In this document: one piece after another, positions 48,901-59,982 of the stretch | Layout: the number at the start of each line of letters is the position of its first letter | Numbering within the stretch: the first letter of the stretch is position 1 | Assembly: GCA_036873755.1 (NCBI GenBank) | Contig: JAVTVY010018847.1 | Coordinates: 1-64,000 of the forward strand | Direction of reading: 5' to 3' | DNA length: 64,000 bases | DNA from: Hanleya hanleyi | Lineage: Eukaryota; Mollusca; Polyplacophora; Lepidopleurida; Hanleyidae | Notes under the pieces: generated by a model | What the model saw: only the letters and a program-made list of their open reading frames with translations | What the model was told of the DNA's origin: nothing | Database searches by the model: none | Program-made: the position numbers and the translations under genes

Positions 48901-51900
48901 CACTTTCTGGTTGTTTATTTTCACCATTTGTTAAATTCGAAAACGGTTTCTCATGAGCTGAATATGCAATATGCTGTGTTTATGCAATCTTTTTGGCGAT
49001 AACCTATTTCATGAATTCCACGAAAATGCGGACATCCCTAAAAACAGCCCTTTTTCGCTTAAAATTCACTCCACATTCTTTCGTAGACCATATATTAGCA
49101 TGCTGTTTTTTCTATTCGCTTCCTATATGATCTCCGGGGACACGTCAATAACAAAGAAGATGTGTTTTAATCGCGAAATATTTCCCCCGCAATTTTTGAA
49201 CCTGAATAAATTGTCAAGGAAGAAAGGTCCATTTTACTGAAAACTATACTATTTTGAAACATCTGTAGAAAAGATATGCATGTGACGGGAACTGTATACC
49301 TTGGTAAAAATAAGAGTTCAGAGTTTTAATTTTATAAGTAGAAGTGATAAATTCACCCTAGGAATATTTTTGGAGAAAATGTTTAATTAATAATGCTCTT
49401 TTACCGAAAAGATTTAAAAAGCGCATTCGTGATTCCGTCACGATTTTTTGGTGATTCCTTCACGTACTGGATTTAACCTCTGTGATGATCCAATCGCGTT
49501 TTTCTCACGAGGGAAAAAAATCTTATCATCCTTGGGTACTGTATGTTAGTAAGACATGTCATATAAGAATAATCAGATTGAAACAGAGCAGCAAAAAAAA
49601 AAAAAAAAAAAAATGGACAACAAGCAACACCAGTCAAGAGTAGACACTTTTTTTTTAAATTGTGTTTTGATATTGTTTATAGTAACTGTAATGTTATCCT
49701 ACTGGATTGTACATGAAACTGTATTCCAATAGTTTGAATTCGCAATAGCATTAACGAGTTTTTCAGTCGAAATCATTATTCCTCCTGAAATTGAATTAAG
49801 TTATTAAATTAATTTAATCAAACTCATACACCAAATCTCGATATTGGAGTACTCCAAGAAAACCCAAATTATGTGAACCTACCGCTGAATTTGATCAAGC
49901 CAATATAACCCGTGACTAACTGAACAGCTCATAGCTTTGTTTGATATATTATCATCCTCTGTGTTTGCGTGTTTGTGATTCATGTATTCATAATTTACTT
50001 ATAACAGTGTGTAGTGTTTGTATATTTACAGAAGTGTTATCGATAAAGCCCGGAAATCTGCACCTGGCGTCAATAGTCGATTTAATAGACTGAACAGGGC
50101 TCCAACAGCACAGTAAGTCTATCTGATGCATCCATTGTGAAAATAAATTTATTATTTATATAACAGTGAAATTCCTATATTTTCTTCACTCTTAAAGTGA
50201 TATTTTCGTTGCAGTTAGATAACACTTTTGCAGTTAGATAACACTTTGCTGAGTACATGTGAACTCGACCTGGCAGTGACCTTGCCGGAACTACTTCTTC
50301 CACTACTTTCATTCTGGGAATGCTTGCCAACAATTCATAACCCTTCAAAATTTTGTTATGGAATGAATATATATACAGATCATTTCATACATAAAATTCA
50401 ATATATCTTTTATTTAAGTGTTAGCTAACATATCCACGCAGCGCTGCGTTCTACTCTGGTACGATCTATAAGATACTTTGAGTGATCAGCTTCAATTGTT
50501 GGTCGATCTTTGGGCGAAGTTTTTCCAATGGTCTTCGACGATTAGGCCTTGGTCGATACCGTGATGTCAGGTATATATTTAGACTTTCGCAGTAAGTGAA
50601 CTTTTGGGCTTGACCTGTCATAGCTTCTAGCCAACTACTTAGTTCTTCTCACAGCAGTTCAGCATATGGACACTCCACGAACGAGCATGTCCATATTGAA
50701 CGGATATGTGACGACAATAAGGGAATAACTCCCTTCTGTGAGATGGTAATCAAACGGATTTTTGTTTTCAATCATAAAGCCTGCCTATTCAGATTCCTCT
50801 AGAAGTGTACATACCGAAATATCAGCCTCGAAAAGATTGCGTTGCTCTGTTGTATAAAAATGGAGATATGATTGATCAAAGTGTGCTCCTCGGCCTGATT
50901 TGGTATTTTCGAGGCATTTATTGTGAGGATTTTCTCTTATAGCAAAAATTGGACACCTCAAACCAAAATAATTTTGTCACAATATATTAGGAAATTTGTT
51001 TACTGGACAGAACCACGAATGGTTTTGGTTTGAGGTGTCATATTTTTGGTATATGAGAAAACCCTTCATGAAAATGCCTCAAAGTACCAAAATAAGCCCG
51101 GGAGCACATTTTGATCAATCATATCTCCATTTTCATGCAACTGAACAACTCAGTGTTTTCGAAAGGGATATTTTAGTATGTAAACTTCAAGAAAAATCGT
51201 ATATGGCAGATTTTGGAGAGGAAAAAAATCGGCTTTAATACCATCACACACAAAGGAGTTTTCATATGTTAACGTCACATATCCTTTTCCAGTCAGAATT
51301 TAAAGGGACTTAACTAACTTAACTAATAAGCCGATAACATGTCCGCCAATGGTCACTGCTCAGCATATTAGCTTCCGGTTAATCAGAGACAAAGGTAGAC
51401 GTGCAGCCGACCGTGTCTCCATCAAACTGGAGTTGCCAAATAGAACATTTGTTACTGAGAACAAATATTATCTGTACAGTTGCCGGGAGATTTGTCAGAT
51501 AGAACATTTAATAATGGAAACAAAATAGTATCTATACAGTTTCACGGGAGATTTGCCAGATAGAACGTTTGATACTGGCTACCAAATATTATCTATACAA
51601 TTTGACGGAAGAGTTGCCAAATAGAACATTTGATAATGGCAACCAAATATTAACTATACAGTTTGAGAGGAGAGTTGCACAATAGAACATTTGATAGTGG
51701 CAACAAATATTATCTATACAGTTGACGGAAGAGTGCCAAATAGAACATTTGATAGTGGCAACCAAATATTCTCTGTAGAGTTTGATAGGAGAGTTGGTAG
51801 ATAGAACATTTAATATTGGCCACCAAAATGATCCATAGATTTTGAACGGAGAGTTTCCAAATAGAACATTTGATAATGGCAACCAAATATTATCTGCGCA

Positions 51901-54156
51901 GTTTGACTGGAGATTTTCCAAATAAAACATTTCACAATGCATTTGATACTGGCAACACATATTCTCTATACAGTTGACGGGAGAGTTGTCAGATACCAAA
52001 TATTATCTATACAGTTTGAGGGGAGAGTTAGAACATTTGATACTAGCAACCAAATATTTTCTGTACACTGTGATAGGAGAGTTGCTATATAGAACATTTA
52101 ATACTGGTAACCAAAATGATCTATAATGTTTTGAACGGAGAGTTACCAAATAGAACAATTGATAATGGCAACCAAATAGTATCTGTGCAGTTTGGCGGGA
52201 GATTTTCCAAATAGAACATTTGATACTGGCAACAACATATATCTGTACAGTTGATAAGGGAGAGTTGCATTTGATACTGACTACCAAATATTTTCTATAC
52301 AGTTTGACGGGAGAGTTACCAAATAGAACTGCTTTGTCGAATTTGATAAGAAACACACACATGCATAGAAGGAAAAAGAAACACTGTAAATGTCCAGTGT
52401 GAACTGGTATTTAGTATCGTCATACGTTGTATAACAACATTTAGTATTGAGGTAAATTGTATATTTTCAGATCCTTCTCTTCTTGTTCGTGTAATTCTCA
52501 ATGCCCAGGGCATTGGCAGTACGTGTCCCAATGCAATAACTGCTGGATAGTCTTCCCTGTCGTGAAACAATATACATGCTGGTTTCCGTGAGTATTATTA
52601 TATGAGAATTGCACAAAGACTGAAGAAGTGAAAGTGAAACATGATGTCCGGTTTAACAATCTCAGACTCCGTCCCCAGTATGATTAAACACATACATCCA
52701 GTATGTCATACACCCGTACACCCTCCAGTATGCCTAAACCCGTACACCCCCCAGTATGCTTAAACCCGTACACCCTCCAGTATGCCTAAACCCGTACACC
52801 CTCCAGTATGCCTAAACCCGTACACCCCCCCAGTATGCTTAACCCATACATCCCCATTATTCTTAAACCCAAATCCCCAGTATACTTGAACCCATACCCC
52901 CCGGTATGCTTAAATCTGTACGATTAGAATGCTTGAACCCATACCCGCCCAGTAGGCTTAAGCACATATCCCCAGTATACTTAAACCCTTACCCGCATTA
53001 TGCTTAAACTCATACCCCCAGTATGCTTAAATGCCCATGCCCCAATTATGCTTAAACGCACACACCCCCAGTTTGCTTAAACCCATAGCACAAAGCATGA
53101 TTAAATCCGCATCGGTACCCTCCCAGTATTCTAAAATCCATTTTGATCTGCAGTTTACTTAAAGCCATACCCCCTCCACTCTGGTGTGTTTGTCCCGATA
53201 TATATTTGAACAAATTAATCATTCGTTCTGTAACGCCTTGATCCGGGCCTTAGCGGTCTTGTGAACGGGGGTTTCTTGTCAGTACGCCGACATCGTTTTC
53301 CCTCACCCTTGTAATGTTGCGTTTAATTGTTGCCAGTATATATGGTGAGATTCTGCTGGTGGACTTTTCGTCCCATAGGCTTGCTCTCTGTACAGATCAT
53401 TGTGATTGTAGTTTTGTGACTTGTAAACATGATGGAGAACGAAGCGCTTGGTCAGCGTGGGGCCTCACATTTGCTCTAAGAACTTGCATTCTATGAATAC
53501 TTTCTCGTTTGGAGCGTTTTGTTTTTCTATCTGGCGGTTACATAGTTCCTCAATTTTGATCTGATGGCTTGATAGGGCTATTAGCTCATCGCTCTAAAAT
53601 GTTTCCATCTAATATCGCTCAAGCCGATGCGAGGGGCCGTGTGATCACGCCATTCAAGATGTCCACATGAACAACTACAATAAAAGCGTGGCTAGGATAC
53701 GAATTATCACAGAGATCACTTTTGGTTCATGTGTCTGCGGGGTCATATCACTTCTTGTCAGTATTCTGGCATTGTTTTCTTCCACCATTTTAATGTTGCG
53801 TTTAATTACCGGCAGTGAGGTTTCCGTCTCCGAAAGTACCGTACACGCGCATACAATAATCTGACTTCCTCAGCCCCAATATCTCACATATGATATCCCA
53901 GGGTTATCTTCGCTGAAAATAGGGTAAATAGAGACATTTTCATTGTCTGTACGTGTCTATTTTCAGATTTTATTCCAATTGTTGTTGTTTTTTTTGTTTC
54001 AGTGGGAACCAATGCAACTTTCCGTGTTTCTTCAAGGTATGTGGGAACTCGCATCCAGTGACCCGCTGGGTGTTAGCCTGGTGCCCTGGTTTGGTCATCA
54101 AACAGATCACCGTGTATACGAAGTGTTGCTGTAAATGGCCCTTTCAACAAGGATAA
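42908..54156 (+). CDS. Secreted cysteine-rich peptide precursor, four exons
   Basis: Coding exons: 42908-42916, 48421-48536, 50032-50112 and 54003-54156. Every junction is GT-AG with strong donors (GTAAGT in all three introns) and pyrimidine-rich acceptors; intron phases are 0, 2, 2 and the frame stays open to TAA at 54156 (119 aa). Exon 1 encodes only three residues; exon 2 completes a signal peptide with a hydrophobic core of about 12 residues and a likely cleavage near residue 20-24. Exon 3 is basic and ends in overlapping RXXR motifs, typical furin-type sites. Exon 4 encodes a ~50-residue domain with seven cysteines spaced C-X3-C-X4-C-X13-C-X13-CCC. This is the layout of a secreted defensin-like, toxin-like or neuropeptide-type precursor. 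I recognise no named family, and the spacing differs from big defensins as I recall them. The introns hold MITEs and tandem repeats. Confidence 0.7.
43893..44222 (-). other. 109-codon ORF, unrecognised
   Basis: Minus-strand ORF with protein-like composition (FGAPDSYTYALKFLRD, GILNDVGHLGHVHMGDHVHA). It lies in intron 1 of the cysteine-rich gene, on the opposite strand. No splice or promoter support and no family recognised; it could be a retrotransposed fragment or chance. Confidence 0.25.
44223..45105. other. Intron sequence without recognisable feature
   Basis: It holds an A-rich tract (44698-44725) and a short (TG)n near 44947. No supported gene. Confidence 0.4.
45109..45190 (-). repeat. 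tRNA-like sequence (SINE head or tRNA relic)
   Basis: Reading minus: TGGCCGAATGG (A-box like, 45170-45180) and GGTTCGAATCC (perfect B box, 45118-45128), 42 bp apart. The acceptor and anticodon stems do not pair well, so it is not a working tRNA gene. It may be a Pol III-derived SINE. Confidence 0.55.
45283..45387. repeat. Short inverted repeat (MITE-like)
   Basis: AAAATATGACACCTTTAACC and its near-complement GGTGAAAGGTGTCATATTTT face each other. Related to the longer inverted repeat at 50699-51290 (GACACCTCAAACCAAAA). Confidence 0.65.
45805..45876. repeat. 24-bp tandem repeat, three copies
   Basis: AAGTGATACTGCATCATGAT plus GAAT, three identical copies. Confidence 0.97.
45900..47078. other. 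Intron sequence without recognisable feature
   Basis: The 123-codon plus ORF at 46660-47031 has no recognisable motif, and no splice or promoter evidence supports it. Nothing else was identified. Confidence 0.35.
47079..47264. mobile_element. 186-bp MITE
   Basis: Inverted ends TCACAGGAGCTTGTTGTTGG and TCACAGGGGCTTGTTGTTGG, with the similarity continuing about 55 bp inward. Ends with TCACAGG may include part of a target site. Confidence 0.8.
47939..48083. mobile_element. 145-bp MITE with 10-bp target duplication (Mutator-like)
   Basis: The inverted ends share GGGGCTCGTTACCGTTGTTA and the arms pair over ~65 bp around a short loop. TGGCACGAAC flanks it on both sides (47929-47938 and 48084-48093). 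Duplications of 9-10 bp are typical of Mutator-like elements. A diverged one-end relative lies near 55310-55370. Confidence 0.85.
48421..48536 (+). CDS. Exon 2 of cysteine-rich precursor (signal peptide)
   Basis: Acceptor TTTTATTCAAG before 48421; donor GTAAGT from 48537. 38 codons plus two bases: hydrophobic core FGIALVLMTVWM, then a polar Arg/Ser/Pro-rich segment. It follows exon 1 in phase 0. Confidence 0.72.
48739..48850. repeat. 22-bp tandem repeat, ~5 copies
   Basis: Unit GTAACTACAATAACGTACCG plus two bases. The copies alternate GTGG/GGGG. Confidence 0.93.
48851..50031. other. Intron 2 of cysteine-rich gene, no further feature
   Basis: AT-rich, with a poly(A) tract at 49593-49612. The 89-codon ORF near 48971 has no supporting motif. 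Confidence 0.4.
50032..50112 (+). CDS. Exon 3 of cysteine-rich precursor (propeptide)
   Basis: Acceptor TATATTTACAG before 50032; donor GTAAGT from 50113. 27 codons, strongly basic, with RFNRLNR near the end as a double furin-like site. No cysteine. Confidence 0.68.
50699..51290. mobile_element. ~590-bp fold-back element in intron 3
   Basis: Two ~270-bp imperfect inverted arms centred near 50995, sharing GGATATGTGACG outermost, ATGGAGATATGATTGATCAA in the middle and GACACCTCAAACCAAAA innermost. No coding. Confidence 0.75.
51420..52330. repeat. ~60-bp tandem repeat, ~15 units
   Basis: Degenerate units built on GAGAGTTGCCAAATAGAACA, TTTGATACTGGCAACCAAAT and ATTATCTATACAGTTTGA. Minus-strand ORFs of 119-136 codons across it are artefacts. 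Confidence 0.92.
52685..53180. repeat. ~26-bp tandem repeat
   Basis: Units of CCCGTACACCCTCCAGTATG plus CTTAAA, regular at 52690-52850 and increasingly decayed to 53180. Confidence 0.9.
53260..53840 (+). repeat. Direct duplication flanking a dispersed repeat
   Basis: TTCTTGTCAGTA and TAATGTTGCGTTTAATT recur in the same order at 53272-53330 and 53750-53802. Between them, 53630-53700 (GGGGCCGTGTGATCA, ACAATAAAAGCGT) belongs to a family also seen at 54620-54695 and, more diverged, at 61485-61575. Confidence 0.6.
54003..54156 (+). CDS. Exon 4 of cysteine-rich precursor (mature domain)
   Basis: Acceptor TTTTTTTTGTTTCAG before 54003; stop TAA at 54154-54156. Seven cysteines, two tryptophans between Cys3 and Cys4, a CPG turn and a terminal CCC cluster. 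A weaker alternative acceptor at about 53966 keeps the frame and would add three adjacent and one further cysteine, but lacks as good a pyrimidine tract. AATAAA occurs at 54672, 0.5 kb downstream. Confidence 0.7.
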
Positions 54157-55300
54157 GGACATTGTCACACTGACAGCCCAGAAGAACAATACAATGATCT
54201 TCATATAATAATTGCTCGCGAACGCTAAATGTTTGTGCAATAATAATAATAACAATAATACGGTTCAAATTATTCAGAAATTTTGGCACATTCTCCAATT
54301 TCACTTTAGATTTTGCACATTTTGGTGCAGCTGTATGGTATTATTACATTTATCGCTGAATACTCCCTTTAATATTGTCATAAAAGTCAACATGCATACG
54401 TTTGTATCAATGAAACTACAAGGTAACTTAATAACTTTATAACTTTCAATCAGTCTCAATACCGCATGGTGTGTACTACCGTATCAATGAAGATCAAACA
54501 TTGTATTTCCCAAAGATGCTTTCCATTTCTTGTTTTCGCCAATCATGCCAATGTCGTAATTTGACCATCCTCCATAATGCTGGACATTATACCACGAACG
54601 GCTTACCGCTTATGCCGGTGCTAGGGGCCGTGTGATCATATCATCCAAGTTGCCACATGAACAGGTACAATAAAAGCGTACCTGAGATACAACGCATATC
54701 ACGAATCGTTAGATTCTTGGTTTGTGCTTTAAAATAGGTTAACCAGAAGACTATACTGCGAAGTCATGTGGCTCTGCCAGTATGTCGGCACCTCTTCCTA
54801 CTTCCCTTATATGTGTTGTAATTTGATGGTTTTTTACTTGTCCAGGGCGTCGCGTCTTGAATTGATCGACACCCACCGACAAATATAATAGTCGTAAAGG
54901 ATTTGCTGGCCTCAACATGAACTAGTTAAACATGACGCCTCGGTCCTCAACTTCCATCTTCATTACACCCCAAGTCAATTTTTACGCTCACACTTATAAA
55001 CAAGCGCGAGACGTCATTGATCTCGAATCCATTTGAATTCCGAAATGTTTCATGGAAGTGGGTTATTGATTGGCTGAGTCATATATCAGGCCAACCCAAC
55101 CGCCACAGCTATTGGGGGAAGACGTCACCCTAGTCACAATCAGTTTGTAGGTCATGATTGGTTCGTCTCTGATTCGTAGATGAAATTTACACCTCAGATT
55201 TTGAAGACTGTATGTGTTCTAATATATTAAGGCTAGTTCGACTTGTGAACGTAGACACTGACTTGGTGTAATGAGAAAGCTCAACGCCATGTAGTCAACT
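54157..55300. other. 3' flank of the cysteine-rich gene
   Basis: It contains the second copy of the AGGGGCCGTGTGATCA repeat (54620-54695), which supplies an AATAAA at 54672. No other gene seen. Confidence 0.4.
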
Positions 55301-55390
55301 CACAGAGTCTCGTTACTGATTGGTTAATTAGGTTGATTAGTGGGGGAGGATGGTCGAGGGAGTACAGAAAAGTAGAAGGGAGGGCCTTCA

Positions 55391-55813
55391 AGTCGGCGCC
55401 GTCGCCACACACGCACGGTCCTAAAACTTAGGTTTTATAACCCGTTACAACACAATCGAAAATCGAATGAACTTCACTTTAAACAGAACGAGAAAGGGTT
55501 AAATTGCATATATTTCACTTTACCATTTTCCGGTCTGGCCTCTTGAAGCGAATGAGTTTATTTCCACGCCAAATTTCAACCGGTATTTCCAGATTTACAT
55601 CCCGAATAAAACTCTCGCGAGAGTTCCAAGAACGGGAGAACGGACGAGAATACTGTCAATCTGGAAATATCGATTGAAAGTTTGCGGGAAAAATATGCCG
55701 GACCGGAAAAACCTAAAGTAAGATATATACAATTTAACCATTTCTCATTCTGTTCAAGGTGAAGTTTATTCGATTTTTTGGGGGGAGCGTGGTGTGTGGC
55801 GACGGCGCCGACT
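55391..55813. mobile_element. 423-bp fold-back MITE
   Basis: The ends AGTCGGCGCCGTCGCCACAC are perfect inverted repeats, and the arms pair almost to the centre (CTCTCGCGAGAG, 55612-55623). No target duplication was evident. Confidence 0.88.
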
Positions 55814-56120
55814 AAAACACAACACAGTATATATATCACGCATCTCGATCCGCTTGACCTACTGATACGACCTCAACACCATTTTTGAACAATATACATT
55901 TGACTGAATAGAAAATACAACCCTGCGATGGAGGATGAGATATTATCCGTTGACCCTCTGGATCAGTCACATCTCCCAATACGTTGATGTCACGTTACAT
56001 GCCCGACTTTCCTTCGATCTGTGCAATTCCATGGACTGGAATGTCTACAGACATGTAAGGCGACGAGTGGACTCCACGAACGTCCCTCAACTGTAATACG
56101 GAGAGACTTGAAAGATGAAC
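55814..56120. other. Intergenic, nothing recognised
   Basis: Unique-looking sequence between the fold-back MITE and the third pearl/HINE-like element. No ORF or repeat supported. Confidence 0.4.
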
Positions 56121-58272
56121 GAGAGATCCTGAAGGATCTTGGCGCCCACCATTGTCCGATAATTGTAAGCTAATAACAAGAGGATCTTTTTGTCCATTGT
56201 TACTAAGACGATTGAGTTGTAATTTTGTTTACAGAATTTCGAATCTGATTGAAAAAGATTGAAAAAGGGACACTGGAAAACAGTAGTATTTTTTTATTTT
56301 TTTTTTCACGTGTCCTCATTTGGTACTGGAACTTGTGGAAGCGAAGAAAAATCTCTTTGACACTTTGGCATACTTAAGATTTTATAATTAGGAACGAATG
56401 CTAATTCTGTTCTGTTTGCTGGACTGGTTTGAGATATCTCTTTTAAGATACCATGCTCGAAAATAGTAAGATGGTACAATACTTAATACTGAAGGGATCC
56501 GGTCCACGCAGTACTGTTGAAACTTCGAATTTGAAAGTGTCTGTATCCTGATTATTTCCCTTGGATCGAAGCATGCAGTAGTTTACAGTTGTCGAGTTGT
56601 GACATTGTGTCACAAGAGTGACGTCCCTTCATGTAGCTGACCCGCCAGCAGACGAAAGGGTGGGGTAGTTCACTTGCAACTGCATGGACTAAAGAAAACC
56701 GATTTAAAATTTGAAGAAATCAGTTTAATTCCAAATTATTTGAACTCCTTGATATGGAAGGCGAAGATATGGATATTCTCTATAGTCAATATATAGAATA
56801 TGCCACACCGTTTCATCCGCTGACTCTTGTGATGCAACGTCACAACTCGGGAATACCGTATTAATTGGATTTTCGAATCGGACCAAAACAGGTATCTTGC
56901 ACAAGTAGGCCCCATGTGAGACCTGTGTACCAAATTTCAGAAAGATCCATGAAATATTTCCTGAGAATTCACGATAACAATGTTTCAAGGGGAAATTCAA
57001 AATGGCCACCTGACAGCCATATTGGATTTTCGAATCGGACCAAAAATGGTATCTTGCACAACTGGGCCACAAGGGGAATCTGTGTACCAAAGTTTCATGG
57101 GAAATCTAAGATGGCCGCCTGGTGGCCATATTGGATTTTCAATTTGAAACGAAAAAGGTATCTTGCACAACTAGATCATAAGGTGAACCTGTGTACCAAA
57201 TTTGAGAAAGATCCATGCAGTACTTCCTGACAAATGACGATAAAGTTTCATGGGGAAATCCAGGATGGCTGCCTGGTGGCCATATTGGATTTTTCAATCG
57301 GACCAGAAAAGGCATCTTGCACAACTAGACCGAAGATCCATGCAGTAATTCCTGAGAAATCGCGATAACAAGGTTTTATGGGGAAATCCAAGATGGCCGC
57401 TTTGTGGCCATATTGGATTTTCGATTCGGACCGAAAAAGCTATCTTGCAAAACTAGACCCTAAGGAGAATCTGTGTACCAAATCTGAGAAAGATCCATGC
57501 AGTACTGAGAAATGACGATAACTAAGTTTCCTGGAGAAATCCAAGATGGCTGCCTGGTGGCCATATTGGATTTTCGAATCGGACAAGAAAAGGTATCTTG
57601 CACAACTAGACCCCAGGGGGAACCTGTGTACCAAATTTGAGAAAGATCCATGCAGTAGTTCCTGAGAAATCGCGATAACAAGGTTTCATTGGGAAATCCA
57701 AGATGGCTGCCTGGTGGCCATATTGGATTTTCGAATCGGACCAGAAAAGGTTTCTTGCACAACTAGACCCCAAGGGGAACCTGTGTACCAAATTTGAAAA
57801 AGATCCATGAAGTAGTTCCCGAGAAATCATGGTAACAAGGTTTCATGGGGAAATCCAAGATGGCTGCCTGGTGGCCATATTGGATTTTCGAATCGGACCA
57901 GAAAAGGTTTCTTGCACAACTAGACCCCAAGGGGAACCTGTGTACCAAATTTGAAAAAAGATCCATGCAGTAGTTCCTGAGAAATCGCGGTAACAAGGTT
58001 TCATGGTGAAATCCAAGATGGCTGCCTGGTGGCCATATTGGATTTTCGAATCGGACCAGAAAAGGTTTCTTGCACAACTAGACCCCAAGGGGAACCTGTG
58101 TACCAAATTTGAAAAAGATCCATCCAGTAGTTCCTGAGATATCGCGGTAACAAGAATTGTTTACGGACGGACTGACGGACTGACTGACTGACGGACTGAC
58201 GGACGGACTGACGGACGACGGACCACGGACGAAAAGTGATTTGAACAGCCCACCATCTGGTGATGGTGGGCT
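56121..58272 (+). mobile_element. Pearl/HINE-like element, copy C
   Basis: Full-length head (56121-56860) like copy A, only about nine 157-bp units (56865-58150), ACGG/ACTG microsatellite (58160-58230) and the 11-bp-stem hairpin (58247-58272). The lower unit number shows that array length varies while head and tail are conserved. Confidence 0.8.
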
Positions 58273-58485
58273 AAAAAAAAATCCACAGCGGTAAAATGTT
58301 GTTGAAACCGGTCAACGCCATTCCTCAACACAAGAAATGGAGTTCTGGCTGCGTACGACAGAGAATGTCCAGGAAGTGTTTCCGTGTTCGATCATGTTTG
58401 ATAGTCAGGTTTGGGGAATTCCTTCAAGGGTAATAATCTTTGAGGCAACATGATACACTTCTCATAACTCTTTATAATTCCAGAG

Positions 58486-58854
58486 ACCACACTGCGGTGG
58501 TCTAATGGTTAGAGCGTCGGCCTCGTAAGCGGTAGGTACTGGGTTCGATCCCAGGCCGGGTCATACCTAAGACTTGAAAAATGGAACTTGTTGCTCCCTC
58601 GCTCACGCTCAGCATTAAGAGGATAGAACAAGGACTGGTTCGCTCGGTGTCAGTATAATGTGACTGAGTGGGGTGTCATGTCTGCCTACGGCATGATTTT
58701 TCAGTGGGACAGCACTATAAAATGGCAGCATTAGATCTGCTCTGTTACAAGTAGGTACCCCTGCCCCTCCCCCTCCCCTCCCTTCCCTTCCCCGTCGTGA
58801 TATAGCTGAAAAAATGTTGAAAGCGACGTTAAACCCTATTCACTCACTCACTCC
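58486..58854 (+). mobile_element. tRNA-derived SINE with 13-bp target duplication
   Basis: The head has an A box (TGGTCTAATGGTTAGAGCGT) and B box (GGTTCGATCCC) about 35 bp apart, resembling a tRNA with CGT in the loop. The conserved body ends in GTTGAAAGCGACGTTAAACC and the tail is ACTC repeats, typical of mollusc SINEs. TATAATTCCAGAG occurs immediately before (58473-58485) and after (58855-58867), a clear target-site duplication. Confidence 0.92.
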
Positions 58855-58867
58855 TATAATTCCAGAG

Positions 58868-59674
58868 TGGTATCTAAATATATTCCTATGCTGATCGAAG
58901 AATTGCCGGTAGAAGAAGAAATAGTGGAATAATATGAACAATATGCACAGCCGAGGGGCAACGAAACTGCATATTCCCCTCACAACAAGGCAATAATTTC
59001 ATTATTATATTTATCAACTTAACTCTGTGCTAATCTATTATCTCTCGAGCAAAATAATGTTTTATGTTTATTTTGGAAGAGCGCAATCCTTCTGAGTTGA
59101 TTGCTTTCACAGTTTCAGTGGGCAATCGCCAGCAACATTATTTTTCATGCACGAGATTCCACTGATTCGGAGCTGCTTCACTACTATCGTGTAAATCTCG
59201 CAACGCACTTGTTCGATGCCGCTTGTTAGTTACTCCAATAATGTGCTTGGGTACGATTCTACTTACAATTAGATGGGGGGAGATAATTTATTTCTCCAGC
59301 TAAAATCAACTCGACGAACTGCTCCGTGATCGGTTGTTTGCAGCGCGACTGGGAGAACGGGGCGACCTCTGTTGTAATTATCTCCCTTTAGTGTATATTC
59401 CATGGGGGGTGGAATATGCAGTTTTGTTGACCGGGGAATATGCAGTTTTATCTCATTACAATTTATATAGGGAGACACTCTAATAAATATAATAATAGTT
59501 AGGATTTCTTCCAAGCGGCCCACATCATCATCAGAGATCAGTCGTATCATTCTTGCAATAGTATAACTTGCAGCAATTCATCAACAATGGAAAACATTTT
59601 GACTTTACAAAAATTGCTGTGCTAGGAATTTATCATGGTTCTAAACAATTATATTGACATACTTGTATAACACA
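58868..59674. other. 3' flank of the GCNT-like gene
   Basis: GAATATGCAGTTTTGTTG and related GGGGAATATGCAGTTTTA motifs (59413-59460) and the inverse AACTGCATATTCCCC (58966) suggest a dispersed repeat. A possible AATAAA on the minus strand lies at 59287-59292. No gene supported. Confidence 0.4.
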
Positions 59675-59982
59675 CTATTTCTCCGTGTTAACCCTATACT
59701 TAACAAGCCAAAGTTGTTCATAGAAGCTGGTGTTAAATTTGGACCCCTCGAAATATTCGTCCCGTGTCCGGTTCCAGTACCATTCCTGTAAACAGTCCAA
59801 CCCATACTGTGCATAGTCATAATGGAACTTGTTAGCGAACAGGTGCGGGGCCGTCGTCAAACCGGGTAAATCTTTTTCGCTAAAGATGCAGATGAATCTA
59901 ACTCTCTTCCCACCACATTTTGCCGGTCTCCAGAGTTTATACCGAGCCATTGCATCCTTTACTTCTAATTCATCCAATGTAC
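59675..59982 (-). CDS. GCNT-like exon 3 (C-terminus)
   Basis: Acceptor CCCTTTCGTAG before 59982; stop at 59675-59677. Encodes KCGGKRVRFICIFSEKD, PHLFANKFHYDYAQYGLDCL and the C-terminal tail. Confidence 0.9.

Noticed and set aside
58492..58565. Functional tRNA gene
   Set aside because: A and B boxes are present but it is the head of a SINE with body, ACTC tail and 13-bp target duplication.
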